This document shows positions 45,381-60,995 of a stretch of 64,000 nt of DNA, in pieces. Origin of the DNA: Vibrio profundi (GTDB lineage: Bacteria; Pseudomonadota; Gammaproteobacteria; Enterobacterales; Vibrionaceae); the NCBI RefSeq assembly GCF_005281835.1, contig NZ_RZIS01000005.1:1-64000 (forward strand). Reading direction: 5' to 3'. The position numbers and the translations under genes were made by a program. Below the pieces are notes generated by a model. It did no database searches. It had not been told where the DNA came from and was given only the letters and a program-made list of their open reading frames with translations. How positions within the stretch are numbered: the first letter of the stretch is position 1; each line of letters begins with the position of its first letter.

Positions 45381-45473
45381 TGATATGCCATTCCTGTATA
45401 TGGTTAAAAATCAACCCCTGATATAATAGCGCGTAATTTTTCTTTATCCATCAATGTCTTCCAGTAAGGTGAC

Positions 45474-46853
45474 GTGCCAGTGCTACTTTCAAATGTTTTG
45501 CACCATACCCGCGGTGATTTCCTTCGCCGTTTGATAGCCATAGCTTTGCCAATCACGCTACAGAGCATCATGTTCTCTAGTCGTGGGCTAGTTGATGTCT
45601 TGATGCTAGGGCAGTTGGGCGAAGCTGATATCGCTGCGGTGGGCGTCGCGAGCCGGGCTATGTTTGTGACGACCATAATGTTAGTTGGTGTGACAACAGG
45701 AGGTGCGTTACTGACTGCTCAATTCTGGGGGGCCGGTGATAAGCAGGGGGTAAGGGAAAGCACAGCATTAACCTGGTTAGTATCTATGTTCTTTGCGGCA
45801 CTCACAGTAGTGGTGTTCGTTTCGTTCCCAAGCCAGATCATGTCTTTGACGACAGATTCGACGCTAGTTATCGAGCTAGGTGTGGAATACATAGTGATCA
45901 CTTCACTTAGTATGTTCGCGGTAGCATGCGTGAGTAGTATGGCCGTTGGTTTACGCGCTATGCACAAGCCCGGACTCAGTACATTCTTTAGTGGTATCGG
46001 GATTCTCTCTAACGTGTTTTTGAATTGGGTATTAATTTTTGGTCACTTTGGATTTCCGGCGATGGGAATCAAAGGTGCGGCAATAGCAACGGTGTTGAGT
46101 GGTGCGATTGAGATCTTGACGCTCTTTGGCTACTTGTATGTCAAACAACACTTGTTGGCTTTCCGCTTTGCTGACATTACCGCTGCTGCTTCAATCGCGA
46201 AGATTTCTCGCTTTCTTAAATTGTCCATGCCAACAACTTTTAACTTTCTTGCTTGGGCTGGTGGTTTGTTCGCGTATCACGCCATCATGGGCCAGTCGGG
46301 TGTACAGGGGCTAGCGGCATTATCAGTGATGACGCCTGTTGAATCGATTTCATTAAGCTTACTCATTGGGATGTCGACAGCGGCGGCGGTACTTGTTGGG
46401 AATCAGCTCGGTGCCAAGGAAAATGAAGCGGTGTACTATCAAGCGATCGGGATAAGTATTGTTTGTTTTCTAGTGGGAATTGTAGTCGCAATCGCACTTT
46501 ATTTTGTTCAAACTCCAATCTTAAATGCGTTCAGCGCCTTAACCAGTGAGACGCGAGAGTTAGCGGAAAAGTTCATTCTCGTTCTTAGTGTTGGAATCGT
46601 TCTTCGTTCCATTCCAATGACAGTCATTGTTGGCGTTTTAAGGGCGGGCGGTGACGTAAAATTCTGCCTCTATCAAGACTTAATTGCTCAATGGGTTATT
46701 GGCATTCCATTGGCAGCATTCGCTGCGATTTATTTAGGCTTGGAACCCGAGTGGATTTATCTACTGTTTTTAACAGAAGAAGCAGTGAAATGGGGTGGGT
46801 CAATTTATAGAATGAAGAGTAAAAAGTGGATCAATAACTTGATCGAAAGTTAG
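45474..46853 (+). CDS. MATE family efflux transporter
   Basis: A 459-residue, 12-helix MatE protein. Signature regions are FSSRGLVDVLMLGQLGEADI in the first half and HAIMGQSGVQGLAALSVMTP in the second, with RAGGDVKFCLYQDLIAQWVI near the end. The start is uncertain: GTG 45474 or GTG 45480, both close behind AAGGTG. Related to Na+-coupled NorM/Vmr pumps of vibrios, exporting cationic drugs. Stands alone between the SDR gene and the ABC operon. Confidence 0.88.
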   Translation: MPVLLSNVLHHTRGDFLRRLIAIALPITLQSIMFSSRGLVDVLMLGQLGEADIAAVGVASRAMFVTTIMLVGVTTGGALLTAQFWGAGDKQGVRESTALTWLVSMFFAALTVVVFVSFPSQIMSLTTDSTLVIELGVEYIVITSLSMFAVACVSSMAVGLRAMHKPGLSTFFSGIGILSNVFLNWVLIFGHFGFPAMGIKGAAIATVLSGAIEILTLFGYLYVKQHLLAFRFADITAAASIAKISRFLKLSMPTTFNFLAWAGGLFAYHAIMGQSGVQGLAALSVMTPVESISLSLLIGMSTAAAVLVGNQLGAKENEAVYYQAIGISIVCFLVGIVVAIALYFVQTPILNAFSALTSETRELAEKFILVLSVGIVLRSIPMTVIVGVLRAGGDVKFCLYQDLIAQWVIGIPLAAFAAIYLGLEPEWIYLLFLTEEAVKWGGSIYRMKSKKWINNLIES

Positions 46854-46976
46854 ACATCAAACGTAGAAAGGGTGCAACTTTATGCGCATGCTGTGATCTA
46901 TCTTTCAAAATGCTTCCTACTAACAGTGAATTAGTGTAGATTCTCATTCCAAATTCTAACTTTCGTGAGCTGTTTA

Positions 46977-47648
46977 ATGTTAAAGCTGTCCGACCTATGT
47001 AAAGGCTATGTTGATGGGGGAGAATTCCACCCTGTTTTACAAGGAGCAGAACTAACATTAAATCAAGGTGATCAGTTAGCGTTAATGGGAGAAAGCGGTT
47101 CCGGAAAAAGCACATTGCTTAACCTGATTGCAGGTTTGGACCTTGCAGACTCAGGGGAAATCTCTTTCCCTAACTTCGAAATGCACAATTCTCCTGAGCT
47201 CAAGCGTACTGCTTATCGTCGCAATAATATCGGTCATATCTTCCAGCAGTTTAATTTGCTGCCGACGTTGAATATCGCCGACAACATCCGCTTTTGTAGA
47301 CAACTGAAAGGTTTACCTGAAGACAAAGGCTTATGGCGCCAAATTCTATCTGCATTAGATCTTATGCCTTTATTAGGTCGTTACCCTGAAGAAGTGTCTG
47401 GTGGACAACAGCAACGTGCTGCGATTGCTCGCGCTCTTTATATGGAGCCTAAAGTTCTATTAGCCGATGAGCCTACTGGTAGTCTAGATGAGCGTAATGC
47501 AGAAGCAGTGATGCGTCTATTAACGTCATTGGCTCGCGAATTAGAATGTACGTTACTTCTAGTGACGCACAGTGAGAAAGTTGCTTTGCATATGGATGGC
47601 AGAATTCGACTACAAGGAGGGCAACTGCATGTTATGGCCCGTAGTTAA
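46977..47648 (+). CDS. ABC transporter ATP-binding protein (LolD/MacB-like)
   Basis: A 223-residue ATPase: Walker A LALMGESGSGKSTLLNLIAG, Q-loop GHIFQQFNLLPTL, signature VSGGQQQRAAIARAL, Walker B VLLADEPTGSLDERN and the H-loop LLVTHSEKVALHMD. Start ATG 46977; a GTG at 46965 is in frame. It pairs with the permease gene, which begins inside its last 20 bases. The subfamily (MacB/LolD/FtsE) drives mechanotransmission or envelope export rather than import. Confidence 0.9.
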   Translation: MLKLSDLCKGYVDGGEFHPVLQGAELTLNQGDQLALMGESGSGKSTLLNLIAGLDLADSGEISFPNFEMHNSPELKRTAYRRNNIGHIFQQFNLLPTLNIADNIRFCRQLKGLPEDKGLWRQILSALDLMPLLGRYPEEVSGGQQQRAAIARALYMEPKVLLADEPTGSLDERNAEAVMRLLTSLARELECTLLLVTHSEKVALHMDGRIRLQGGQLHVMARS

Positions 47649-50082
47649 AGCGCTACTTGGTCACTACCGTCGTTACCCGCTACAAATTATCCTCGTTTGG
47701 CTTGGATTAACCCTTGGTGTTTCTCTGTTGGTTGGCGTAACTGCTATTAACCAGCATGCGAAACAAAGTTATACCAATGGTGAACGATTATTTTCGAATC
47801 CGCTTCCTTATCGTATTCGTCCTAAGCATAACGCTAATAAAATTCCGCAAGGTTTCTATATTCAGCTTAGGCGTGAAGGCTTTCAGCAGTGCGCTCCTTT
47901 TGATAATCACCGTGTAAACACTGATGAAGGCGATAGCCTAATGTTGGTGGGGCTTGATCCGGTTGCAATGCTACAACTTCAGCCTGGTGTCGCTTTAAAA
48001 GAGCTGACAACACTAGGTTTAATGCGCCCCCCATACCCGATACTCGTCAGCCAAGATCTTTCCCAACATATGGGATGGAGCAGTGGCGACTATATTCCGC
48101 TTGAAGACGGCTCCCAATTGGGGCCGATTGTTGTTGATGAGCGAGGCTTGATCAATGGCACGCGCTTAATGGCCGATATTTCTCTTCTTCGAATGTTAAA
48201 ACGCAGTTCTGGTTTGTCAGTGATTGCCTGTGGCGACATGCCTCCAGAGAAATTCCAACGCTTAAAAAATATGCTTCCTAACGGAATGAGCATTTCGCGT
48301 AGTTCGAAAACAGAGTTGGAGTCGTTAACTAATGCATTCCACATGAATTTGAGCGCGATGGGCATGCTGTCGTTCGTAGTCGGTTTATTTATTTTCTATC
48401 AAGCAATGTCTTTGTCGTTTATTCAACGCCAGCCGTTGGTAGGTATCTTGCGACAAACGGGTGTGTCTGGTTGGCAGTTAACTAAAGCTCTGTGTTTTGA
48501 ATTATTCCTACTGGTGATCATCAGTTGGTTATGCGGCAATGTTTTTGGTTTAGCTTTAGCCAATCAGTTATTGCCAGCAGTGTCGTCGAGTTTAGGCGAT
48601 CTCTACGACGCCGATGTTGGTTTAACAATTGAGTGGAGCTGGAAGTGGAGTGGTTATAGCTTAGTCATGACATTAGCTGGTGCATTCTTAGCTTGTGCGT
48701 GGCCGTTGATTCGCTTACTAAAATCACAGCCGATTCGGTTATCTTCTCGTCTATCTCTTGTTCGATTTGCAGGTACTGAGTTCACGTGGCAAGCGCTGAT
48801 CGGTTGTGCATTTTGCGTGGCGGCAGTGGCCGTTTATCAAGCACCGCAAACGCAAGAATCTGGTTTTGCCATCATCGCTTTAATGCTCGTGAGTGTGGCT
48901 CTGTTTACACCATTCGTGATGTGGAAGCTATTTAACAGCTTATCCTATTCGCTTAAATGGGTGCGCGCTCGTTGGTTCTTTGCTGATGCAGCTGCAAGTA
49001 TGAGTTACCGCGGCGTTGCAACCATGGCATTTATGTTGGCATTAAGTGCCAACATTGGCGTGGAAACTATGGTCGGAAGCTTTAGGGATACTACGGATAA
49101 GTGGCTCACCCAAAGGCTTGCGGCCGATTTGTATATTTACCCAACCAACAATGCAGCTGCCCGAATGAGCAATTGGCTTTCAGAGCAGCCTGAAGTTGAT
49201 TCGGTTTGGTGGCGCTGGGAAAAAGATATCGCGACGCCAAAGGGCAATATTCAAGTGGTCAGCACGGGGGCCTCTGAAGGTGAGTTAGATGCGCTTACCA
49301 TTAAGCTTGGTATTCCAAATTATTGGTATCACTTACACCATTCAAAAGGCGTGATGATCAGCGAATCTATGTCCTTGAAGCTGGATTTACGCCCGGGTGA
49401 TTACATCGATCTTTACGATAACTTAGGCTCTGGTTGGCAAGTCGTTGGTGTTTATTACGATTACGGTAATCCTTATCATCAAGTCATGATGTCTCACCGC
49501 AATTGGCTCTTTGGTTTTGCCGGTACGGGTAATGTTGGGCTTGGTGTGCTGCTGGAAGACAATGTAAATCCTCAAGGCTTAAGACAAAGGTTAGAAACCG
49601 TCTTTAGGTTAAATTCTGAACGTATTTTTGATAACAATAATATTCATAGCCAAGCGATGCGTGTGTTTGACCGTACGTTTGCGATAGCAGATACGTTAGG
49701 CAACATTACATTAGTGATTGCAGTGTTTGGTATTTTCTTCGCGACAGTCGCAGGCGAGGTCTCACGGCAGCGTCATATCTCCCTGCTGCGATGTTTGGGA
49801 ATGTCCGGAAAAGAGTTGATATTGATTGGTAGCCTGCAGCTTTTTGTTTTTGGACTTATCTCATCATTAATTGCTATACCTTTAGGCTTAGCGCTAGCAA
49901 GCCTTATTGTAGATATCGTGATTAAGCAGTCATTCGGCTGGTCGTTAGGCTTACAAGTGATCCCTTGGGATTATTTGGTCACCTTCAGTTGGGCTATGGC
50001 GGCATTAATGTTGGCAGGTGCGCTACCAGTGCTAAGAATGATTCGAAACACACCAATGAAATCGTTAAGGGATGCTCTGTAA
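47629..50082 (+). CDS. ABC transporter permease, FtsX/MacB type
   Basis: An 817-residue permease starting MLWPVVKALLGHYRRYPLQI at 47629 behind AGGAGGG. There are ten predicted helices: one at the N-terminus, FtsX core groups near residues 240-400 and 700-810, and an insert pair in the middle, with two large periplasmic parts. Overlaps the ATPase gene upstream and its stop abuts the next start (TAAATG), so three genes form a coupled operon. The arrangement ATPase, FtsX permease, CrtC-like lipocalin is known from attABC-attH type loci. Confidence 0.88.
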   Translation: MLWPVVKALLGHYRRYPLQIILVWLGLTLGVSLLVGVTAINQHAKQSYTNGERLFSNPLPYRIRPKHNANKIPQGFYIQLRREGFQQCAPFDNHRVNTDEGDSLMLVGLDPVAMLQLQPGVALKELTTLGLMRPPYPILVSQDLSQHMGWSSGDYIPLEDGSQLGPIVVDERGLINGTRLMADISLLRMLKRSSGLSVIACGDMPPEKFQRLKNMLPNGMSISRSSKTELESLTNAFHMNLSAMGMLSFVVGLFIFYQAMSLSFIQRQPLVGILRQTGVSGWQLTKALCFELFLLVIISWLCGNVFGLALANQLLPAVSSSLGDLYDADVGLTIEWSWKWSGYSLVMTLAGAFLACAWPLIRLLKSQPIRLSSRLSLVRFAGTEFTWQALIGCAFCVAAVAVYQAPQTQESGFAIIALMLVSVALFTPFVMWKLFNSLSYSLKWVRARWFFADAAASMSYRGVATMAFMLALSANIGVETMVGSFRDTTDKWLTQRLAADLYIYPTNNAAARMSNWLSEQPEVDSVWWRWEKDIATPKGNIQVVSTGASEGELDALTIKLGIPNYWYHLHHSKGVMISESMSLKLDLRPGDYIDLYDNLGSGWQVVGVYYDYGNPYHQVMMSHRNWLFGFAGTGNVGLGVLLEDNVNPQGLRQRLETVFRLNSERIFDNNNIHSQAMRVFDRTFAIADTLGNITLVIAVFGIFFATVAGEVSRQRHISLLRCLGMSGKELILIGSLQLFVFGLISSLIAIPLGLALASLIVDIVIKQSFGWSLGLQVIPWDYLVTFSWAMAALMLAGALPVLRMIRNTPMKSLRDAL

Positions 50083-51204
50083 ATGTCTAAGCGTTCACTG
50101 CTTCGAGTGGTTTCCTCATTATTTGCAATCGGCATTTTTGTCGCCTTAATTGCTACCGGAGTGTATTTTTCATTTTTGAAAGATGTCGGTGGTAAGGGCG
50201 TCAATGAAGTTAATGCCATTTTGGTGAGCGAGAATAAGAAGGTATTTGAACCTGTCCTGCCGGACCGCAATATCTCTTTACCTAATGATTTCCAATTCCA
50301 CCCTGATTTTCAGCACGAGTGGTGGCATTACTTTGCTTCTGTAGAAAGTGAATCTGGCGAAAAGTACTTCATCCAATGGAGCTTTTTCCGTATCGCAACA
50401 GATGAAAGAGAAACCACTGGTTGGCAAAGCCCGCAATTGTATATTGCTAATGTTGTCATTACCTCCAAATCTAGAGTGTGGAAAGAGCAGCGTTTGGCTC
50501 GCGGTGGAATCGGCCAAGCGGGCATGAGTAATCGCCCATTTAGAATTTGGATTGATAACTGGAATTGGCGCTCTCTGAGCAGCACACCTTTCCCAGGGCA
50601 ACTTAAAGCGAATACCGATACTTTCGGTTTAGCGCTTAATACAACGGCTAAAGGGCCTTACGTGCTTAATGGCGACAAAGGCTACCAGCAAAAACATGAT
50701 TTATTGCCTGTGGCATCTTACAACTTTAGTGCGCCTTTCCTAGCGGTATCTGGGGTATTGAAGTTAGACGGTCGAACGATTCGAGTGAAAGGTAATGCTT
50801 GGCTTCACAAAGAGTGGGGAAGCGGGCTGTTAGGTGAGGGGCAACAAGGCTGGGATTGGTTTGTCTTTAATCTAGACGATGGTAAATCGTTGAGTATCAA
50901 CCGCTACCGGCATAATCAGCAGTTACCTTATGTCTTCGGTACATTGGCAACTCGTTCTGGAAAAGTCATTCAGTTAACTGAAGATGATATAGAAATTACT
51001 CCATTGCAAAATTCGACCTTGATGAATGGTAGAAGATTGCCGTTACAGTGGATTATTAATGTCAAAGAGCACGATATTAACCTGACAACACGTATCGTTC
51101 GCCGAGATATGTGGTTACCATTTGTAATTCCTTACTGGGAAGGACCCATAACAGCAAGCGGAAGCCATGAAGCCAAAGGTTTTATGCAGCTCACCGGATA
51201 CTAA
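50083..51204 (+). CDS. AttH/CrtC-like lipocalin-fold protein
   Basis: A 373-residue protein with one N-terminal membrane anchor (VVSSLFAIGIFVALIATGVY, about residues 9-29), so periplasmic and tethered. The body matches the AttH/CrtC-like lipocalin pair: FQFHPDFQHEWWHYFASV, KGNAWLHKEWGSGLLGEG, GWDWFVFNLDDGKSLSI and AKGFMQLTGY at the end. Relatives are carotenoid hydratases or lipid-binding proteins. Its coupling to an FtsX-type ABC transporter suggests a hydrophobic substrate handed to or from the permease. Confidence 0.85.
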   Translation: MSKRSLLRVVSSLFAIGIFVALIATGVYFSFLKDVGGKGVNEVNAILVSENKKVFEPVLPDRNISLPNDFQFHPDFQHEWWHYFASVESESGEKYFIQWSFFRIATDERETTGWQSPQLYIANVVITSKSRVWKEQRLARGGIGQAGMSNRPFRIWIDNWNWRSLSSTPFPGQLKANTDTFGLALNTTAKGPYVLNGDKGYQQKHDLLPVASYNFSAPFLAVSGVLKLDGRTIRVKGNAWLHKEWGSGLLGEGQQGWDWFVFNLDDGKSLSINRYRHNQQLPYVFGTLATRSGKVIQLTEDDIEITPLQNSTLMNGRRLPLQWIINVKEHDINLTTRIVRRDMWLPFVIPYWEGPITASGSHEAKGFMQLTGY

Positions 51205-51212
51205 TGATATAC

Positions 51213-51239
51213 AAGGCCTCAATTTGAGGCCTTTTTTTT
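51213..51239 (+). terminator. Rho-independent terminator
   Basis: AAGGCCTC, AATTT, GAGGCCTT, TTTTTT after the AttH-like gene. Confidence 0.92.
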
Positions 51240-51472
51240 ATCTGTAGGTTTTATCTTTTTAAAACATATGCATACTAGATTTAACGATGTCTTCTATAAT
51301 TAGAAAAGAACCCAGTTGACTAATGGAATATACGTCGTATTGTTTAGTATTTGTAGGAAAAACCGAAGTTAAACCTCCAAAGAAGTGATTACTGCTTAGT
51401 TTTGGTTAGCTATACACTCAGGGCTATTCTTTGTTGTTCGTTTATTTAAATAATAAATATAAGGGCGAAATC

Positions 51473-52621
51473 ATGAACGATGTCATTCGTGACTTCTTTA
51501 AAATGGAATCTGCAGGCGGGATTATTCTTGTAATCGCAGCTGCGATTGCTATGACTGTTGCAAACTCTCCGCTAAACGGAATTTATCAGGATACTCTACA
51601 TACCTACGTAGCAGGTATGTCTATCTCTCATTGGATCAACGACGGTCTAATGGTTATCTTCTTCTTGCTTATCGGCTTAGAAGTGAAACGCGAACTTTTG
51701 GAAGGTGCGCTCAAATCTAAAGAAACCGCTATCTTCCCAGCGATTGCCGCTGTTGGTGGTATGTTAGCGCCAGCATTGGTTTACGTGTTCTTCAACATGG
51801 ACAACCCTGAAGCAATTCAAGGCTGGGCAATTCCAGCTGCGACAGATATTGCATTCGCATTAGGTATCATGGCGTTACTAGGCCCTCGTGTTCCGGTTAG
51901 TTTGAAAGTGTTCTTACTTGCACTAGCGATCATCGATGATTTAGGTGTTGTGGTTATTATTGCGCTGTTCTACTCAGGCGATCTATCTACGATGGCACTT
52001 ACCGTTGGCTTTATCATGACAGGTGTCCTGTTTATGTTGAATGCCAAGAAAGTAACCAAACTTAGCGTTTATATCATCGCAGGTGTGATTCTTTGGTTTG
52101 CGGTTCTTAAGTCTGGCGTACACGCAACGTTAGCTGGTGTAGTACTAGGTTTTGCAATCCCGCTGAAAGGTAACAAAGGTGAGCATTCACCGCTGAAGCA
52201 CTTAGAGCACGCATTGCACCCTTATGTAGCATTCGCAATACTACCTATCTTCGCATTTGCTAACGCGGGTATCTCTCTTGAAGGTATCTCTTTATCAAGC
52301 CTGACAGACATGCTACCGCTAGGTATTGCATTAGGCCTGTTGATTGGTAAGCCATTAGGTATCTTTAGCTTTAGCTGGGCTGCGGTTAAGTTAGGTGTGG
52401 CTAAGCTGCCAGAAGGGGTGAACTTCATCCATATCTTTGCAGTGTCGGTGTTGTGTGGTATCGGCTTTACGATGTCTATCTTCATTTCATCGCTAGCGTT
52501 TGGTTCTGCCAATGTAGAATTCGATACATTCGCTCGCTTAGGTATCTTAATGGGATCAACAACTGCAGCGATCATCGGTTACGCATTACTGCATTTCTCA
52601 TTACCGAAGAAAACAAGCTAG
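51473..52621 (+). CDS. nhaA: Na+/H+ antiporter NhaA
   Basis: A 382-residue, 12-helix antiporter. Start ATG 51473 ([20 protein letters not shown]) behind AAGGGCG; an upstream in-frame ATG at 51431 has no site. The helix IV-V region reads [15 protein letters not shown] and [20 protein letters not shown], the latter with the Asp pair that binds Na+ and protons (Asp163/164 in E. coli). Essential for sodium and alkaline pH homeostasis in a marine organism. It has its own terminator. Confidence 0.96.
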   Translation: MNDVIRDFFKMESAGGIILVIAAAIAMTVANSPLNGIYQDTLHTYVAGMSISHWINDGLMVIFFLLIGLEVKRELLEGALKSKETAIFPAIAAVGGMLAPALVYVFFNMDNPEAIQGWAIPAATDIAFALGIMALLGPRVPVSLKVFLLALAIIDDLGVVVIIALFYSGDLSTMALTVGFIMTGVLFMLNAKKVTKLSVYIIAGVILWFAVLKSGVHATLAGVVLGFAIPLKGNKGEHSPLKHLEHALHPYVAFAILPIFAFANAGISLEGISLSSLTDMLPLGIALGLLIGKPLGIFSFSWAAVKLGVAKLPEGVNFIHIFAVSVLCGIGFTMSIFISSLAFGSANVEFDTFARLGILMGSTTAAIIGYALLHFSLPKKTS

Positions 52622-52643
52622 ATCTTAACGAAGTAAATAGAAC

Positions 52644-52675
52644 AAAGCCCCTGCAGTTATCTGCATGGGCTTTTT
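52644..52675 (+). terminator. Rho-independent terminator of nhaA
   Basis: AAAGCCCCTGCAG, TTAT, CTGCATGGGCTTT, TTAG with a T-run of five. Confidence 0.88.
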
Positions 52676-52695
52676 AGTTTTGTTAAACGTTAATA

Positions 52696-53307
52696 TCATT
52701 TCTCTAATGTAGTGAAAATAGTCCACTCTTCTAATACCTCTTCATTTAAGCCAACAACTGTCGCGGTGACTTTTCTGTTGACGGCATGAGCAATATCATC
52801 GTCGCCCTGATCTTCTAATCGGCTTTCCCCATACCCAACGATACGGACTCGGTTGGAAGATATATCATAAGATAAGAGTCTGTCTTCAACGGCGTGAGCT
52901 CGTTTTTTAGAGAGTTCTAAGTTGTATTCTGGTGCGCCGACTTTACTGGCATAGCCCTGAATCTCTATTGACGCAGAATTGTAGGTTTTCAAGAACTCGG
53001 ACATGGTCTGAATTTGATCAGCAAAGATAGGGTTAATTTCATAGGAGTCATGTGCGAAAAGGACTTTAAGTTGCTTCACTTCTTCGGAACGTAATAACTC
53101 TCCGCAGCCATCATTATCTACTTGCGAGCTAGATGGGGTTCCGGGGCAAATGTCTCTAGCATTGACGACGCCGTCATTATCGTCATCCGTGAGGTCGGAG
53201 ATTTGGTCTGCGACGGGTGTTTCAATATAAGCTACTTCATCGTAACCCAAAGCTGAGCCGCTGATAAGTAACGTGAGAATCATTGATTGTGCGATAAAGT
53301 ATTTCAT
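52696..53307 (-). CDS. OmpA-family outer membrane protein
   Basis: A 203-residue protein: signal peptide (MKYFIAQSMILTLLISGSAL, cleaved near residue 21), a thrombospondin-type calcium repeat DDDNDGVVNARDICPGTP plus DNDGC, then the OmpA peptidoglycan-binding domain (IEIQGYASKVGAPEYNLELS and RVRIVGYGES). It tethers the envelope to peptidoglycan. It follows the TolC-like gene by two bases on the same strand. This TolC/OmpA pair next to a giant adhesin is the usual arrangement of Lap-type secretion loci. Confidence 0.9.
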   Translation of the reverse strand: MKYFIAQSMILTLLISGSALGYDEVAYIETPVADQISDLTDDDNDGVVNARDICPGTPSSSQVDNDGCGELLRSEEVKQLKVLFAHDSYEINPIFADQIQTMSEFLKTYNSASIEIQGYASKVGAPEYNLELSKKRAHAVEDRLLSYDISSNRVRIVGYGESRLEDQGDDDIAHAVNRKVTATVVGLNEEVLEEWTIFTTLEK

Positions 53308-53309
53308 GT

Positions 53310-54620
53310 TCAGTACTCCACTCTTTCAGTCCACTCTTCTGGAATGTCGACCAGTAGGGCATCAAGTAAACTACCTGTGGCATTGAGCACTCTATATTTC
53401 GCGTATTGCTCAGAGTAGTGAGCATCCAAATAGTCTTTCCTCGCCTCAAAGAGCTCATTTTCAGTATTGAGTAAATCCAGTAATGTCCGTTGACCAATGC
53501 GATATTGTTTTTCATAAGCAATAACGGTTTCGGCTGCAGAATCTACATGGTCGGCTAAGAAGTTCTTTTGTTGTAGCGTGAGATCTAATGCACTCCATGA
53601 AAGGCGAAGCCCTTCTTCAACTTGACGGTAGGCTCTGTCTCGTAAGTCTTTTGCTTTGTTCAATTGGTAAGCCGCACTTTCACTACGAGCACTATCAGAA
53701 CCACCGTTGTATAGGTTGTAGCGCATACGTAGCATAGCTAACGTTTCTTGACTCGAACCTTCGTCGCCAGCGGCGTCATCTCGCCAGGTTTGAGAAGCTT
53801 CGATGGAGATAGTTGGGTAGTTAACACCTTTAGATTGTTTATATTGATAATGTGCTGAATCCACATCAGCAGCAGAGATTTTAATGACTGGGTGATTATC
53901 AAATGCAAATACGACGGCGTCGGTCAAAGATAAAGGTAGTTTCGATATATCGGCTCTCGGATAGACTAAACCAAGAGGTTCTTGCCCAACAATACGGCGG
54001 AACTGAGTGTGGGTATCGACCAAGTTATTTTGAGCGGCCAGTAAATTACCATGCGCTTTTGCGATACGAGCTTCCACTTGCGACAAATCGGCTGTAGACC
54101 CTAATCCAGACTCTGCTCTACGTTGGATGTCTTTAAATATGCGTTTATGGACTGACAAGTTACTTTCAGATAGGGCAAGCACTTCGGATGCTTTGACCGC
54201 ATCTAGATAGATTTGAGTGACTTCTAGTGCCTTATCTTCTGCATCTGCTAATAGTTGTAATCGTACCGATTCAGCATTTGCTGCAGCCCGATCAATGTCG
54301 TTGAATGTTGCAGATCCATCCCAAAGTAATTGGGTGAGCGTAACACTGGCTTCCTTTCTCGTAAGATCCGTATCATCCCCGTTTGCCGGTACAGGGCGAA
54401 TGCCTTCGTAACCTATGCCCGCATCTAGATCTATGCTTGGGCGATAGGCGCCGCTTGCTGCTTCACTTTGTTTTTTGGTACTTACGAATTCATTAAAAAT
54501 ACTTTTGATTTGTGGGTTAGTCGCCAGAGTAATAGCCACTGACTGCTCAAGAGTTTGAGCCGACAATGAACTAGCACACGAAACTAAGTACCCAATCAAC
54601 GTTAGTTTTATCAATTTCAA
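53310..54620 (-). CDS. TolC-family outer membrane channel (LapE-like)
   Basis: An outer-membrane efflux protein of 436 residues if started at TTG 54620, which sits 7 bases behind AAGGAG; an ATG at 54701 is in frame but lies upstream of that site. A signal peptide (LIKLTLIGYLVSCASSLSAQ) follows. The body has the duplicated helical-hairpin OEP repeats (SVAITLATNPQIKSIFNEF, ARIAKAHGNLLAAQNNLVDT, YRIGQRTLLDLLNTENELFE). It should serve as exit duct of the type I secretion system for the adhesin encoded divergently. The inner-membrane ABC and adaptor components are not in the window. Confidence 0.9.
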   Translation of the reverse strand: MKLIKLTLIGYLVSCASSLSAQTLEQSVAITLATNPQIKSIFNEFVSTKKQSEAASGAYRPSIDLDAGIGYEGIRPVPANGDDTDLTRKEASVTLTQLLWDGSATFNDIDRAAANAESVRLQLLADAEDKALEVTQIYLDAVKASEVLALSESNLSVHKRIFKDIQRRAESGLGSTADLSQVEARIAKAHGNLLAAQNNLVDTHTQFRRIVGQEPLGLVYPRADISKLPLSLTDAVVFAFDNHPVIKISAADVDSAHYQYKQSKGVNYPTISIEASQTWRDDAAGDEGSSQETLAMLRMRYNLYNGGSDSARSESAAYQLNKAKDLRDRAYRQVEEGLRLSWSALDLTLQQKNFLADHVDSAAETVIAYEKQYRIGQRTLLDLLNTENELFEARKDYLDAHYSEQYAKYRVLNATGSLLDALLVDIPEEWTERVEY

Positions 54621-54927
54621 AGTAGTACTCCTTCCACTTACTACGCATCGATATGTTGCCAGCCTCACACTTATTGATAGGTTACATAAGTAAACTTTCA
54701 CTAATCGAAGCTTAGTTTAAAAAAATAAAATTGAGAACCATATCAAATGTTTTTTATATAAATTGGTGTTTTATTTGACAAAATGACATTCACATTGATT
54801 TTTATTTTGCTAATGAGTTGATTGTCAGTAGGTGTGAGCTAGATTTAACAGATGCGACAAATGTAGTCAGCGCCTTGCGTGCGCCCTACAGAAAGGGGTT
54901 GTCGTATGGGTTATAGGGAAAAAGATT
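54621..54927. promoter_or_regulatory. Divergent promoter region of the TolC and adhesin genes
   Basis: An AT-rich 307-base gap. A consensus -35 hexamer TTGACA lies at 54775-54780 with TTTATT near 54802 as a weak -10 on the plus strand. No clear operator seen. Confidence 0.35.
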
Positions 54928-60876
<5,949 letters not shown>

Positions 60877-60892
60877 TGGCATAGCAAGCTAA

Positions 60893-60922
60893 GGAAGAGC
60901 CTCCGTAGAAGGGGGCTTTCTG
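60893..60922 (+). terminator. Weak terminator after the adhesin gene
   Basis: GAGCCTCC, GTAGAA, GGGGGCTTT with one T-G wobble and a short T-run. Confidence 0.5.
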
Positions 60923-60995
60923 TTCAAAGGACTGGAGGAAAATATGGCCTTTTTGGACTAAGTTTGTATTAGGCTAATTTTTACTAAGCTGCTCT

